From Sycobia sp. Sy_11 (lineage: Eukaryota; Arthropoda; Insecta; Hymenoptera; Epichrysomallidae), in NCBI GenBank assembly GCA_018907035.1, contig JACCIC010000040.1, forward strand, positions 1,829,501 through 1,893,500: DNA of 64,000 nucleotides, in the 5' to 3' direction. The position numbers were made by a program, and so were the translations under genes. Below the pieces are notes generated by a model. That model was not told where the DNA came from. It ran no database searches and was given only the letters and a program-made list of their open reading frames with translations. Below are positions 47,522-59,559 of the stretch, in pieces; within the stretch, counting starts at the first letter, position 1, and each line of letters opens with the position of its first letter.

Positions 47522-48025
47522 TTGTGTACACCCCCCGTACCTCTGAAAAAAAAGGCGCGCAGAAATGTCATAGTCCTCTCTGTCTCTCTTCGCCCCGCCA
47601 CGGCCACGCTCGCCGAGGATACCGAAATTCATTATGCTAATTTCGAGCGTTTAAGAGAACTGCGCGAACGTGATCGAACGATAGAAGCACGAAAAAGAAA
47701 TCCTCACCACTATGTCCACCCCCACCCTATCTTTAAAAGCAAAGACGGCGACACGGGACGATGAACTGACTCGAACCAGGGACGGAGGAGAGGGTTGGGG
47801 CTAGAGCAAACGAAAATAGAAGCCCTTTCTCCAGCCCTCGACCTGCACTGAGGGAACGGCGTGGCCTCTTATTTGTTTTTTTCCCGTGGACGCCGATCCG
47901 ACGCGAACGTTCGTCACGTCGTCTTGAACTCCAGAAATTTGCTCAATGGTCGGATCGGTTCTGACGAAATAATGCCGGGGGCAATGAGAGAATAGACTCG
48001 TTCTAGACTCTGTATTTACTGGCAA
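47522..48025. other. Coding-like scraps on both strands, possible element remnant
   Basis: The + strand at 47522-47764 has a frame (no ATG start) containing YANFERLRELRERDRTIEAR. The minus strand at 48025-47801 has a frame with TDPTIEQISGVQDDVTNVRV. The sequence is less AT-rich than its surroundings. On the minus strand CTCTAATAAATCGGTATTGC (near 48021-48045) precedes it and resembles an LTR poly(A) region. None of this is conclusive and no protein family is recognised. Confidence 0.2.
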
Positions 48026-48049
48026 TACCGATTTATTAGAGAATAATTA

Positions 48050-48690
48050 TACGATGAAAAAACTACGATATGAATTGTAAACGTAAAACTTGTTTGTAAA
48101 TTTAAGCGCGTGTTACTACTACATGTCCAAAACTACTTGCACTTTTGATGTTATGCTTAAAGTATATGTTTTTTACCGTTACTCTATTTATACTTAAATT
48201 TTACAACGCTGCTTGTATCAATCGGACAAGATCGGAGCTTTAACTTATTCGTCCTGCGTTCGAGAGGTCGTAGACCCCATATGTTAATTTTCTCTTTAGA
48301 GGATGTTTGTTCATTACATAAATTTTTAACGATTTTCAGTACCTCTCTATATATTTCGATATAAGTTAAGAAATTCTATTATACGCAATCTTTCAAGATC
48401 TTTTTATATAATTTGTGAAGGGCACCCCACCAACTGCTAAAATCAACGATTTTTGATTACAATTTGCATTACAATGCAAGCATTATTAAAAAAAATTATT
48501 TTTCTGGAGAAAATAATTCTACATATACAATAGTTCATTGAATATGATTCAACATTATTTTCGTAATCAACTTTTCGCAGTTCATAATACGTTTAATCAT
48601 TTTCAATATATAAAAATCATTTGCTAATTTAGATAAGATTCCTTCAGAAAAGATTGTCAAAAGAAAAGAGTAGAATGTGGATAGACATTG
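48050..48690. other. AT-rich intergenic sequence, nothing recognised
   Basis: No coding-like frames or arrays were seen here. Confidence 0.55.
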
Positions 48691-48950
48691 AAGATGTAGG
48701 GGAGAGAGAGAGAGAGAGAAGGGGGATGAAGATAGAGAACGATCGGAGCATCAGAAGCTTTATACGGCGAGGCGAAATTCAAATGTAAATTTTCCCTCGC
48801 AGTATAGAGCGAAAGGGACGAGTTAGCACTATATATACAGACCGACGTAAGATTGCGCGATCGAATTCGTGGAAGAAGAAGATGAATGTAAGTTTTGCAT
48901 GTAATTTTGCGTATATGTGTGCGTGTGTATCTGTATGTATATGTACGTGT

Positions 48951-48960
48951 ATATATATAT

Positions 48961-48995
<35 letters not shown>
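48951..48995. repeat. (TA)n microsatellite
   Basis: A TA array with one GA step near 48961, preceded by GTGT/GTAT-rich sequence. A short (GA)n run lies at 48703-48719 and a purine-rich stretch at 49060-49140. Confidence 0.9.
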
Positions 48996-48997
<2 letters not shown>

Positions 48998-49199
48998 CAA
49001 AGAAATGAAATACGCGCGTATATACTATGAAAGGAGGATTAAACTCTTGGAAAATGGCGTGTGAAAGAGATAGACAGACAGCGAGAGAGAACCAGAGGAG
49101 AGAAAGAGGGACCGAGAGGTCGGAAGAAGGGGAAAAATTCGATCGCGCGCGATAAAAAGACTCAGTGTGCCTTCGGTTACTTGTGCATCTAAGGTATTT

Positions 49200-50580
49200 T
49201 AAAATTATGTATTTCGCGGTGTTTGCGTCACCGCGAGACTATCAGCCGAACTACCAAGCTGCGTAGGATGCGAGTGATTTTAGAATTCTTATAATTTATC
49301 TGCTCTCGTCTCACTCCAGTCAATTTGATTTTGTCTTAATAACTCAGATTGGCAATTTGTGAAAAAAAAATTTGATGGAAAAAGAAGTCATAAAAGCGGC
49401 ATAAAAGATATTGAAACTTAAAAGATTATCGAATATAATCAACAACTAAATCTGGAAATTCTTACGGATTGTCAACTGATCTTCGGAATGAATACAAAGG
49501 AGTCTATGTTTAATTATCTAATATGGAGGGGTTAAATTATTACAAAATTTAGCAAAGCATACCTCTATTTAACCGTACTTTACGTCGTTTGCAATGTTTC
49601 AAAGAAATATTCGTGACACTTTGTGCAAATGACAAGGTTTTTTTCAAATTTTCTAACCAAAAAGGATAAATACAATTGTAAAAATATTGATTCTCTTGCC
49701 ATTTGATGAAATTTGCTTGAAAGTTCTGCAGCATTGCAGAACAGAAGCAAATAAAGAGAATGATTAAATAAAATTTTGAAATACTTTCATGCTTTTACAG
49801 ATTCAGTTAAAATAGAGAACTATTTTCGCAATCGATAAAAATTGATTTCGACAGCTCTTTGGAAATTTATACATCTATGTCCATCTGCATATATTGAAAT
49901 TTTTTATATTCTATAGACAAAAAATCATGCATACTACCTTAAAGATTCATTAATGCGGTTAATAAATGAAGCGACGTGCGTTGCAAATGTGCGTACGTGT
50001 GTAAGTCGGAATATCTTTCACTACCAATGTAGATAAAAATATAATCATCATTAGTCATTTCTTCGAGAGAAAGAAACAGAGACGGAGTATGTATGTGTGT
50101 GCGTGCGATGTGACAAAGTGACAAATGGAGACTTATGAAGATTGCGAGGGACACTTGTGCACTTGAAAAATGAAGGTCACAATGATTTCAGAATGTTACT
50201 TGATTCGAAACTGATTTAAAATAATTTTAAATGCTGGAAGCAATGATTTCAAATGAATTTACAAATTTTTGTTAAGATAATTTAAAATATTACTTATTAT
50301 ATCTATTTATTTATTTGTGAAATATTGTCTCATATATTTCAATTGATTTTAAATTGACCAGATAAAATTAATTTAATGAGTTTAAAGAGTAAACTTAGTT
50401 TATACATGAACATATGCGTGCAATTTTTAAAGGGTCTGCAACAAGGCGATGCACCTGTATGATAGCCGAAGAAAAGTTGTACAAGCACGTGCACCACAGG
50501 AGTCTCTCGTCCCTCTTGGCCGAAACGCGTTTCTGTGTATGCTCTATAGTGGGATCTCGTAAAAACAAATGGCCCACCTT
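49200..50580. other. AT-rich intergenic sequence
   Basis: I see no gene or array. Open frames here are short and lack motifs. Confidence 0.55.
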
Positions 50581-50585
50581 CGCAA

Positions 50586-50636
<51 letters not shown>

Positions 50637-50675
50637 ACCCGCTCTCTCCCCCTCTTTCTCCCTCTTTGCCCTCTG
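50586..50675. repeat. (CT)n array and pyrimidine tract
   Basis: About 24 CT units (to 50635) followed by CCACCCGCTCTCTCCCCCTC-type sequence. Confidence 0.95.
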
Positions 50676-50942
50676 TGCGAAGAGCAAGGCGACGCTTTTA
50701 CATCACCGAACAAACAAGAAAAAGATGAAGAAAAAAGAAAAAAGCCGAAAGTTCTCGAGCGCGGCAGTTGCGCAACATCTGACGGGCATATTTTTCGATT
50801 TAATAATCTGGGTCTTACTTTTATTTTTTTTTTGTTTTTTATTTGGACTCGTATCAATCGTGAAATAACACGCGAATTAAGTCATATTAGACGCAAGGCT
50901 ATACATTTTTTTTCGTCTTAACATGCAAATACTAATTTGCGA

Positions 50943-50980
50943 GTGTGTGTGTGTGTGTGTGCGCGCGCGCGTGTGTGCGT
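50943..50980. repeat. (GT)n(GC)n(GT)n alternating tract
   Basis: Three consecutive alternating purine-pyrimidine segments, with Z-DNA-forming potential. Confidence 0.9.
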
Positions 50981-51390
50981 GTCGAGATCGAAAGTATATT
51001 ATCTACATTGCATCGAAACCGGTTTATACCCGATGCGCGGCGCCTCGAAAAATTGGGTCACCTGTCAACTTGCCGATGAGCCCGGCGAAGTGAATATGAA
51101 AGACATCCATATACACATAATGGGGACGATTTAACTCAACGTGGTTATTAAAATCAAATTTAGCTGAATTTACATCATATAAAAATTTTTATCCCACGAG
51201 CAAAAAAATTTGCATTTGCACCTTCAATAATGTCGGCCAATGTAATTATCCTGTGATTATGCGACAATTGCTCTTCGATTTTATTATAATAATGAAAATA
51301 AAAAGCAGTCCAGCTTTTCTAACTGCTGGTATTACCACACCTATCGAAGTTGTCTTTCGAATATAAGAAGAGCATTTCAGAGATCGCGAG

Positions 51391-51392
<2 letters not shown>

Positions 51393-51445
<53 letters not shown>
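51393..51445. repeat. (TA)n microsatellite
   Basis: About 26 TA units. Confidence 0.95.
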
Positions 51446-51447
<2 letters not shown>

Positions 51448-51449
51448 TT

Positions 51450-52135
51450 ATTCTTATTCCATAAATATGGAGATTTTTCTTACCGTAAGGACAGAATCCC
51501 CCAGCTCTCCGGAATCGATTTATACGGGAGGCAGATTGTCTCTAAAAACACAAAAGAAAATCGTATTAGAGATACAAATAATTATATATGAAGAATATAT
51601 TGTAAGAAAATAGTAATAATGACAAAAGAAAATTTCGAAAGCTTCACACTTTTTCTCTCGATTTTATTGGTAAAATGTAATTACAATATTGATTTGCAAA
51701 ATCATTCAATTAATTTGAAGGAGAATAAAAATTATAAATTATTATACAACACATAAACCTAATTGTTTATAAAAATATATATAAATGATTTATATTCGTT
51801 CAAATAACGAAAATCTTTTCTATATTCTGTCTGACTAGTTAATATTAAGCTCTCTCTATACTAAAAATCCTTATATTTTTATTCCTATCCTATTGCTGAG
51901 ATAAAATTAATATTCCGAAATCTCATAGTAATTATAAAATGTAGTCCTAATTCCATGCAAAAAGATGTAAATCTTGCTTGGAAAAAAAATCTGCACCTTA
52001 GAATCCGCGAAGTTAAAGCCGACACTATAGGGAAGCGTGATTTTTAATTACAACCGCCGGTACAGAAGAAAAAAAACAAGTGACGATTATCAAAGCAGCT
52101 CCTCTCCCGTCTTCCCAATCTCTAGAAAAGCGAAT
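51450..52135. other. AT-rich intergenic sequence
   Basis: Nothing recognised. Confidence 0.55.
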
Positions 52136-52139
52136 GAAA

Positions 52140-52690
52140 AAGAGTCAAGAAGAAGGGAGGGAATAAAATGTTAAAAAAAAAACAAGAAAAGGTGGACGAG
52201 CGGGTAGCGGATGAGGGGAGGTGGAAGATCAAGCCAGAGAATCAGGTGGGGTTGAAATTACCGTTGCTAAAGCGAAGCGCGAGCACGAAAAAGACGAGAA
52301 GGATGGAGAAGAAGAAGAAGAAGAAGAAAGGAGAGAGGGGAAGGAGCAAAGGGGAAAAATAAGATTGAATGTCTCGGCGAGAGTCGCGTACATACCGCGG
52401 AAATTTTAAAAGTTACCGAGTCCTTAAACTTGCGCGACGCGGCTCGGGCGGCCTTATATATACATATACTGCACTCTTTCCTTACCCCCGTCTCTTTCTT
52501 ATTCTTTTTCACCTAGGAAGCATACCCAAAAAAGCAGAAAATGAAGAAGAAGGAGGAGGAGAAAAAGAGAAGCAAAGAACAGAGGGACGAGATTGTAGTA
52601 GTTGCAAAGGAAGAGTGCAAAAGGGACAATGGAGCACGGAAGGTTGTGTCGGTTGTTGGGGGGGGGGGGCAGGAAAGACCAAATAAAATC
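52140..52690. repeat. Purine-rich block (+ strand)
   Basis: Two runs (52140-52362 and 52535-52690) are dominated by A and G on the + strand, with GAAGAAGAAG and a G run near 52660-52669. Lys/Glu-rich frames here are composition artefacts. Confidence 0.7.
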
Positions 52691-52699
52691 GTGGGCTAG

Positions 52700-53667
52700 A
52701 GCGGGACAAATAATTGTAACTTAATTATAGCGGGCAGAGTGAGAGGGGTGGGGGAGATGGGATGTTATTAAGAGAATTGTCGAGATAGTGAAATAGACCT
52801 TGGAATTCAATATATCGCTACGTTCGTCTGGAATCGACAAAGAAAATTTGCTCAATAAATTGATTGAATACCAGTGATAGAAAAAATTATATAAATCGTA
52901 TTATTGCTATTAATTTATATTTGATATCGATAATAATATCAGTTTGTTAAGTTAATGAAAATGTTATGGCTGATAATAAGAACAAAATTGTATTTATTGA
53001 ATGGAAAAACAAAATTAACAAATACCTGGATTCTAAAATAAAAGCAGTAAAATATGGTAAAATCTCGTTTTTTATAATTTACAGAAACTGTTTATTTCAA
53101 TAAAATTTTCATATTTATCACTTGTTTAAGAAAGAAAGTACTATACTGTACAATGGACTATAATTATTAGTTACAAATAAGAAAGAAATATAAATAATGA
53201 TGAAACTTGTCAAACAGCAATGTAGGTAATTTTTGTCAAGGTATTCCGTCAATATATGCGGTCAATTCTTTTTTATTTATCTTTTCTTTTTCTCTTCTAA
53301 CTCTCATAGAAATCATCTTAGACATACGGTCCTTTTGTAACATATGAACATTTTTCGAATCAATGATGTATTATATCCTGGGCTGAACTATTATTTCTTC
53401 TCCTGTTCATTGGTACATTCTGTTGTTTTCTTACTCTGCTTATATATATATATATAATTGAACAGAAATCCTGCGTAAATTATATTTAGCGATATCGATA
53501 TATACAGTAAATGACACTTTCAGTACATTTTCTCTTGCGTAAAACTAATACGACACAAGTTCCGAACACAACAATAACGTTTTGTAATTAGCAAAAGATA
53601 TAGTCCCGAAGATAATCCCATTGGATAAAAATCATAAACCTTCATCGATCGGTGGGAGTAAAAAACG

Positions 53668-53670
<3 letters not shown>
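52700..53670. other. AT-rich intergenic sequence
   Basis: Nothing recognised. Confidence 0.55.

Positions 53671-53676
<6 letters not shown>

Positions 53677-53722
<46 letters not shown>
53677..53722. repeat. (TA)n microsatellite
   Basis: About 23 TA units after a short GTGTGT lead-in. Confidence 0.95.
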
Positions 53723-53728
<6 letters not shown>

Positions 53729-53844
53729 AACACGCCTCGAAATCTGCAGAAAGATTGGTAAAAGAATGGAGAAAATCGAAAAACAATGCAACCGCAAGAA
53801 AGAACAGGCAGAGAAATAACATAGAGGAAAAATACGTATAAGTT

Positions 53845-54100
53845 TGGTAAAGGACAGGGAGGGGCGGTGGGATTGAAGGGGGCCGTAAGGAACAGGCGCG
53901 GCCGGGCGCAGCGAAAACTGTACAAGGAGAACGGAGCCATGGGAGGGGAAGGTGGGAGGGAGGACGCTCGAGCACACGAATACCGCCCCCGCCGTATGAA
54001 CGGAGAAAGGGGCCCGCGGGATGAAAAAGAACGAGAAAAGAACGGGCGGCTCACGGCGGAGCAGGATGAGGGGGGGGGAGGCACCGGGGGTGGGAGTAAA
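53845..54100. other. GC- and purine-rich block
   Basis: A G-rich + strand with runs such as GGGGGGGGAGG near 54070. No exon recognised. Confidence 0.4.
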
Positions 54101-54107
54101 TGGACTT

Positions 54108-54200
54108 TAGCCCAGTTGGCTAACACTCCGTGAGAAATCGATGGTTAATGTACAAAGTTGACACCGTTACGGGAAGCATTCCGATACAGAGTGCGACGGA
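54108..54200 (+). mobile_element. Possible SINE head (A box only)
   Basis: TAGCCCAGTTGGCTAACACT (54108-54127) fits the tRNA A-box/D-arm pattern well. No good B box is seen at the expected distance, so the element would be degenerate or the match accidental. Confidence 0.25.
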
Positions 54201-54213
54201 GAACCTCAGCTGG

Positions 54214-54217
<4 letters not shown>

Positions 54218-54267
<50 letters not shown>
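54218..54267. repeat. (CT)n microsatellite
   Basis: About 24 CT units. A second, shorter CT-rich run lies at 54407-54440. Confidence 0.95.
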
Positions 54268-54270
<3 letters not shown>

Positions 54271-54465
54271 CCCTCCTTTCGTTCGATCGCGTACGCGAGC
54301 TTCTAGCGGCGCGTCTCAAAAGGAAGTGTCTGCCTTCTTCTCTCGACCGTCGAAGGCTCAAGCGGACCTAGCGGGTCCTCGAGGTAAAAATAGGTTTTAC
54401 GATCTTCTATCTCTCTCTCTCTCTCTCGCTCTCTCTTCTCTAATATCTAAATATATATATTTATA

Positions 54466-54467
<2 letters not shown>

Positions 54468-54501
<34 letters not shown>
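54468..54501. repeat. (TA)n microsatellite
   Basis: A TA array directly after TATATTTATATCTA sequence. Confidence 0.9.
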
Positions 54502-54504
<3 letters not shown>

Positions 54505-55093
54505 AGCAATCGCGAAATAAGTGTACACCCTTCCAAGTACCGCTCGTTTTCTAATGCTACTCTGCTGCCCTCAGCTTTTTCGAAAGGCAGTGGAAGCTCG
54601 CGTATCCCTTTTCTTAACGCGAGATGAGATAAATTTCCGAAAAAGGGGCGAGGTGAAATTGCTGCGCATTAGAACGTGAATCGATAATTCAAGGATTAGA
54701 GCTTGAATGCGAACTGAGTATCACAGATGGAATGTAATATATATAGATTACGCATACCATTTTTTGAATCCTGCCTTGAAAATTTATCCTTTTAAAATCC
54801 TTGATATTGCATTCGATATTTAACCGCAAGAGTTAAAACGATAACACCATAATTTTCAAAGACCTAATGTTAAGGAGGCCTTGTATACCATCTTGTATAT
54901 TTAAAACAGTATGTTAGAACAATGGGAATTTTGGGAGTGATGAGTGGAGAGAGGGGAGGGGGTATTTTCAACACCAATCCCTGTGTGAAATATGTTACAG
55001 ATGTATAGATATCATATGTAATTCATTATCTGGTTTTCGACTTATTTCGCACGAAGAGGATATCTTATTTCGAAAATAATAACAGATTTTGTA

Positions 55094-55097
<4 letters not shown>

Positions 55098-55133
<36 letters not shown>

Positions 55134-55145
55134 TATAATATATAG
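55098..55145. repeat. (TA)n microsatellite
   Basis: A TA array with an AAATATATAATATATAG tail. Confidence 0.9.
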
Positions 55146-55214
55146 ATTTAACAATTTATATATATTACAATATGATCTATGTTACACATAGTATATGTAT
55201 TTACATATTAAAAG

Positions 55215-55395
55215 ATTGCCTACAATGCTCGGACGCTAGAGTGAAGAACTAATAACTTGATGATCCGAGTTCCAATCCCGGTCTCGGCCGATTAACACAA
55301 GCACCGCTTTAGTAATTTACATGGGCTTTATTTACAAGGACATCGTAGACCTCCATCGCTGATTAGCACCGGTATTTGGAAGCATAAATAGAGGC
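55215..55395 (+). mobile_element. tRNA-derived SINE-like element
   Basis: TGATGATCCGAGTTCCAATC followed by CCGG (from 55260) looks like the anticodon-to-T-arm part of a tRNA. It includes a B box GAGTTCCAATCCC (55267-55279). Upstream, TGCTCGGACGCTAGAGTG fits a decayed A box, and about 110 bases of non-tRNA body and an A-rich end (near 55408) follow. This is the layout of an insect SINE. The exact ends are uncertain. Confidence 0.45.
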
Positions 55396-55399
55396 GACG

Positions 55400-56815
55400 T
55401 TAAATAACATAAAAAAAAATGTTGAAAACAACGGCTTTTATTTGAAGCAACATTAAACTTTAGATAGTATAATATAGCATAGTATAATATAGTAATTTAA
55501 AATCATTAAAGAATATGTATTTGTCAATGCCTGAATTTACTAGTCCCCAGATCGGCTTCCAATAATATTTGTAATTTTTATTTCCACTGTGACATGAATC
55601 GATGCTCAATTTATTATTCTTCTAATTAATTAATTTATCCTCAGAATAAATTAACAAGACAAGAAGTGTAACACCGAAGGTAGTAGAATAAGTAATTTAT
55701 TTGATTATCGGAAATAGAATTTGCAGCAAAAATGCTCCAGTTTAATCTAGATAACTTAAGTGGTAAAAATAAAAATAATAAAACTAATTTCGCCCTATCG
55801 CATTTGTCATATCCTCTTATTCTAATTCAATTTCGATTTTATCCAGTGACAAATTAATGATTTACATAGAATAAATACGAAAAAAAAATACGAGTAAAGT
55901 AGTTCGCAAATGGGTAAACTAACGTTCTTTTGATTTTCTTATTAAATAATAAGTTAATTGTATTCAATCATAAATTGTAATTATGTCGACAGTTGTGAAT
56001 TAGATTAATTAATTTAATAATTTAAATTAATTAAATAACTTATTGTACAATAATAAACTTTGATTGATATTGATTTAGAATAAACTTTACCTGAGTCATA
56101 TTGAAATGTTCCCGCTCTCACGCATTGTTTAAAGAATTTGCATATTTATTTACAAACCTGATGATTAATTTAACATTTGAATAATTTAACGGATTAAAAT
56201 ATATTTTAATGTTTTGCAATGCCTCGAACATTATTTACATAATTTCTAATGTATTGTAGATCCTCGGCCCTGTCAGAATCAATAATCGGATATAAATAGT
56301 TAAGAAAATTCTTCGTCAGCAGCATAAAAAATTTATACACTCGGCACTACGTAAGTAATGATCAGGACGAAAGTTTTGTAGATTTTATATTGAATTAGTG
56401 GTATTTTTAATTAATTTAATTTATTTTTAATTTTAATTTATTTACAGACTTATTAAAATTCATCAATATTTTTCTCTTCAAATAAAGATTTTTTTCCAGT
56501 ATAATATATGGGGAAAATGTGTTAAGATAGAGAACGAAGTCTATCAAAAGAAAAAACAGAAATCGAAAGTGATTTAAAATCATCTCAGTGCTTTGTACAA
56601 TTGCAAAATCGTTCCAAATGATTTTGAACTTGTTCAAATTCCAAAGGATTTCAACTGTTTATGAATAATTTAAGAATATTTCATCATCAATACTTGTTAC
56701 ATTTTTTTATCCAACCAATTGGAAGGATTTTCAATAATTTAAAACATTTAAAGTATATTATTTGTCAATATTTGTTCTCTCCAAATGATTCATTAAAAAT
56801 GGCCCAGTAATTTCG
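55400..56815. other. AT-rich intergenic sequence
   Basis: Nothing recognised. Frames are Asn/Lys/Phe-rich and short. Confidence 0.55.
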
Positions 56816-56819
56816 TAGA

Positions 56820-57170
56820 ATGAATAAACCCTCGATCCTGCCTTTCTCGCTCTCCCCCTGCCCCTCTCTTTTCTCTTTCTCTCGAAAGTATATATGGGAC
56901 AACGAAAGCCGCGACCCCTTATTCCCTCCCTCTTCCACGTCTGTCGAGCGCAAAGCGAGAAAAATGCCGCCCTATCGCCAACCCCCCCCCTTTCTCCCGC
57001 CACCTGCCGTAACTCGCATTTTCTTCCCTGCTCGCTGCCACCCCTACCCTCTACCGCCTCTCCTTCCATACCAACTCTCGAGCGTAAAAATGACAACGTT
57101 TCCGCTGGATCCTGCTATCCGCCCCCCTCCACTCTTCTCCGCACGCCCCCTATATACCGACCGTACATAC
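56820..57170. repeat. Pyrimidine-rich, GC-rich block
   Basis: C and T dominate the + strand (CTCTCCCCCTGCCCCTCTC-type), with CCCCCCCC near 56980-56990. Pro/Ser-rich frames are artefacts. Confidence 0.6.
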
Positions 57171-57461
57171 AAACATTTCTTGATTTGCTATCTTTAAAAA
57201 TATAAGAAATAAGGCCGAACGTCGCGTTTACGGCGCGCGCGCCCGCTCAAACCCGGTGAGACGGGGACAGAGAGCGAGAGAAAGAAACGTTCTCTTTCCG
57301 TCGGCCGTATAGTGTCTCGGAATGGGAAGGGGGTAAGCTCGCTCGGCACCACGCGCCCCACGGCTGTGCAGCAGGGAAATGCAAAATCGATGCTGGAAAT
57401 ATATACGCGTCGCGATAACCACATTGGATTGGCGCGTTTTCCTTCGGCATTCTCTCGCACT

Positions 57462-57466
<5 letters not shown>

Positions 57467-57527
<61 letters not shown>
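57467..57527. repeat. (CT)n microsatellite
   Basis: About 30 uninterrupted CT units inside a GC-rich patch (57220-57740). Confidence 0.95.
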
Positions 57528-57531
<4 letters not shown>

Positions 57532-58582
57532 CGCTCCGTCCCTCTTCTTTCTTCTGCTTGAGCCTCCGGACTTTCCTTATCCCCCCGCCCCCTCCCTCGT
57601 CCACAGTGCGAAGAAGAGTCGCGTTTCTCGGAATGGCTCGATGAATAATAATTCTTGCGATCGCGAGAATGGCAGGGAGGCGCGAAGGAAGACGGGCATA
57701 CGAGCGGAATCGCGCAACCGTGGCAGAATGGGAAATAGTGATTTTTGACGAGCTTCTTTCCCATTTAATTCTTTCGGGACGGGCAAGTGTAAAAGGATTT
57801 TTGAGCTAACGGTAATCGCAATTTTCTCATCTGGATGAAAACTGGGCGATTTTCAAATTTTCTGAAATAATGCCATTTTTTCGATAAATATATGGATTGC
57901 GCCGGTACAATTTCTCTGCCTGTGGGGCTTTGTGTGAAAAAAAAGGACAAGGACGCAGCAGCTTTCAATCAACCAAAATGAAAGATAATTCAAAAAGCTT
58001 ACAAAACTTTTCTTAAACCAATACAAAATATTTCGCTTTGACAGGTAAAAATTCTATACACGTATTTTTGTCTTTGAACAATGGCTTCGAGTATTATTAA
58101 ATTATGTTTTGAAGAATCTCCAAGCAACTATTATATAAAAAAGTTTTTTTCTCACATTATGTATACCATTCTTCGGTTGGTATATAATAAAAAAAACTTC
58201 CAAACCTATGACTAACTTCCAGATAGCTGCTCTTTAGAAGGAGATGATGCTCGCTACACCTTGATTAGTATCTTTACAAAAAGCAAATAAATTAATATCG
58301 GAGGGAGTTCGGTGGCAAATTCGGAACATTGCATAAAACATTGAAAAATATCTTGATCTTGACTGATAAACTGTACTCGGCGGTTTACCAGTGACTAGCA
58401 AGTGCTAAGGTAATGAATCTATTTTGCATATTGTAAATTTTATTTTTTATTTCAATAAATATCCAAGTGTTTTCGTACCCGTATGACACAATGAGTAAAT
58501 GACTCGTCAGTTGAACCGAATCAATGATTACTTCGATCGCGTACTTAATTGTTACTTTAATCTTGATTAGCAGCCCATCATA

Positions 58583-58768
58583 TTATACATTATTTGTATA
58601 AAATATTCTTTTAACGTGAAAGATGCTTCGCGGAGTGGCGTCAACTGGATTCTCCAGCTTGTTGTAAAAATTAGGATAGTCCTTCGTGTTAATACTCGTA
58701 TTGATTGTCCTGAATTTCTGCGGCTCGTGGTCTATTTTACGAACGGTGTTAAAAATAACGATGTGCAA
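58583..58768 (-). CDS. Coding-like frame, possible exon or remnant, unknown family
   Basis: The minus strand reads HIVIFNTVRKIDHEPQKF, then TSINTKDYPNFYNKLENPVD, ending at TAA. The composition is less biased than the neighbouring AT-rich frames. No ATG start is present and an upstream TAA closes the frame. An AAAAG acceptor-like site lies just upstream. No domain recognised. Confidence 0.2.
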   Translation of the reverse strand: MHIVIFNTVRKIDHEPQKFRTINTSINTKDYPNFYNKLENPVDATPRSIFHVKRIFYTNNV

Positions 58769-59270
58769 AAATAACTTTTGAACCAGACTTTAACTCACCA
58801 GTTAAGGAGTTTACTTAGCGGAACGCTAGTCTACAGAATACAGATTTATGGCCAGGAGGTAAAGAAGATTTATTAATGAGAAGAAGAAATATTAAAGGTC
58901 TTTCTGAATTATTGCTACTGCTTGTACCACTTGCACACGCTGTATCAAAGTATGATTAATTAATTAGTTACAGCTAATTAATACAGTTTAATTAATACAG
59001 CTTCCAGTCTTTGATTTAATAGATCGTCAGAAAATAAACTTACTTCTAAGGCCGATGAATAACATTTTACTAATATTGATAGTATGAGTTGGAAAAGCTT
59101 TTATATCAATTATTAGTACATTATCACAAATGATCAGAAAGTTGCAGTTCCTTAGCTTCGCCTTAGACGTCATGTAGCGCACTCCAGGGAAAGTTCTGTC
59201 CCAGTGTCGTGTACAATTTATCTCAATCCCCGGCCGTAAAAATGCTGAAGAAATTTTTTTGCTGCAAAAT

Positions 59271-59500
59271 TTACTTCGTTAAATCTTCGTTCTCATTTTC
59301 ATCTTGATCATTATCATAAAGTTTTAATTTTACGATATTGCTTTTTTTACAAGGTTCAACAAGTTTTTCATTGTTAAATCTGAATTTTATTGAAGTTTTT
59401 GGCAGAAAATTTTTACTGTCTTTAAGAGCTGACGAATGTCCTGGATTATTCTGCCGTTCGAACTGGCATTCCTGTATTATCAACTGGATTATTCCTGTAA
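59271..59500 (-). CDS. Coding-like frame, possible terminal exon, unknown family
   Basis: After an acceptor-like TCGTTACAG near 59500, the minus strand gives IIQECQFERQNNPGHSSAL, a Lys/Phe-rich middle and an acidic end (YDNDQDENENEDLTK) before TAA. There is no ATG. It lies about 500 bases upstream, in minus-strand terms, of the similar fragment at 58583-58768. No family recognised. Confidence 0.2.
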
Positions 59501-59559
59501 CGAAATGCTCCGGGGCTGCACATGTTTATGCTGACAGATAGCAGAAATGTACTATTTAA

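Noticed and set aside
57194..57764. 136- and 178-codon minus-strand frames
   Set aside because: They are built on the (CT)n array (Arg-Glu runs) and the surrounding GC-rich patch.
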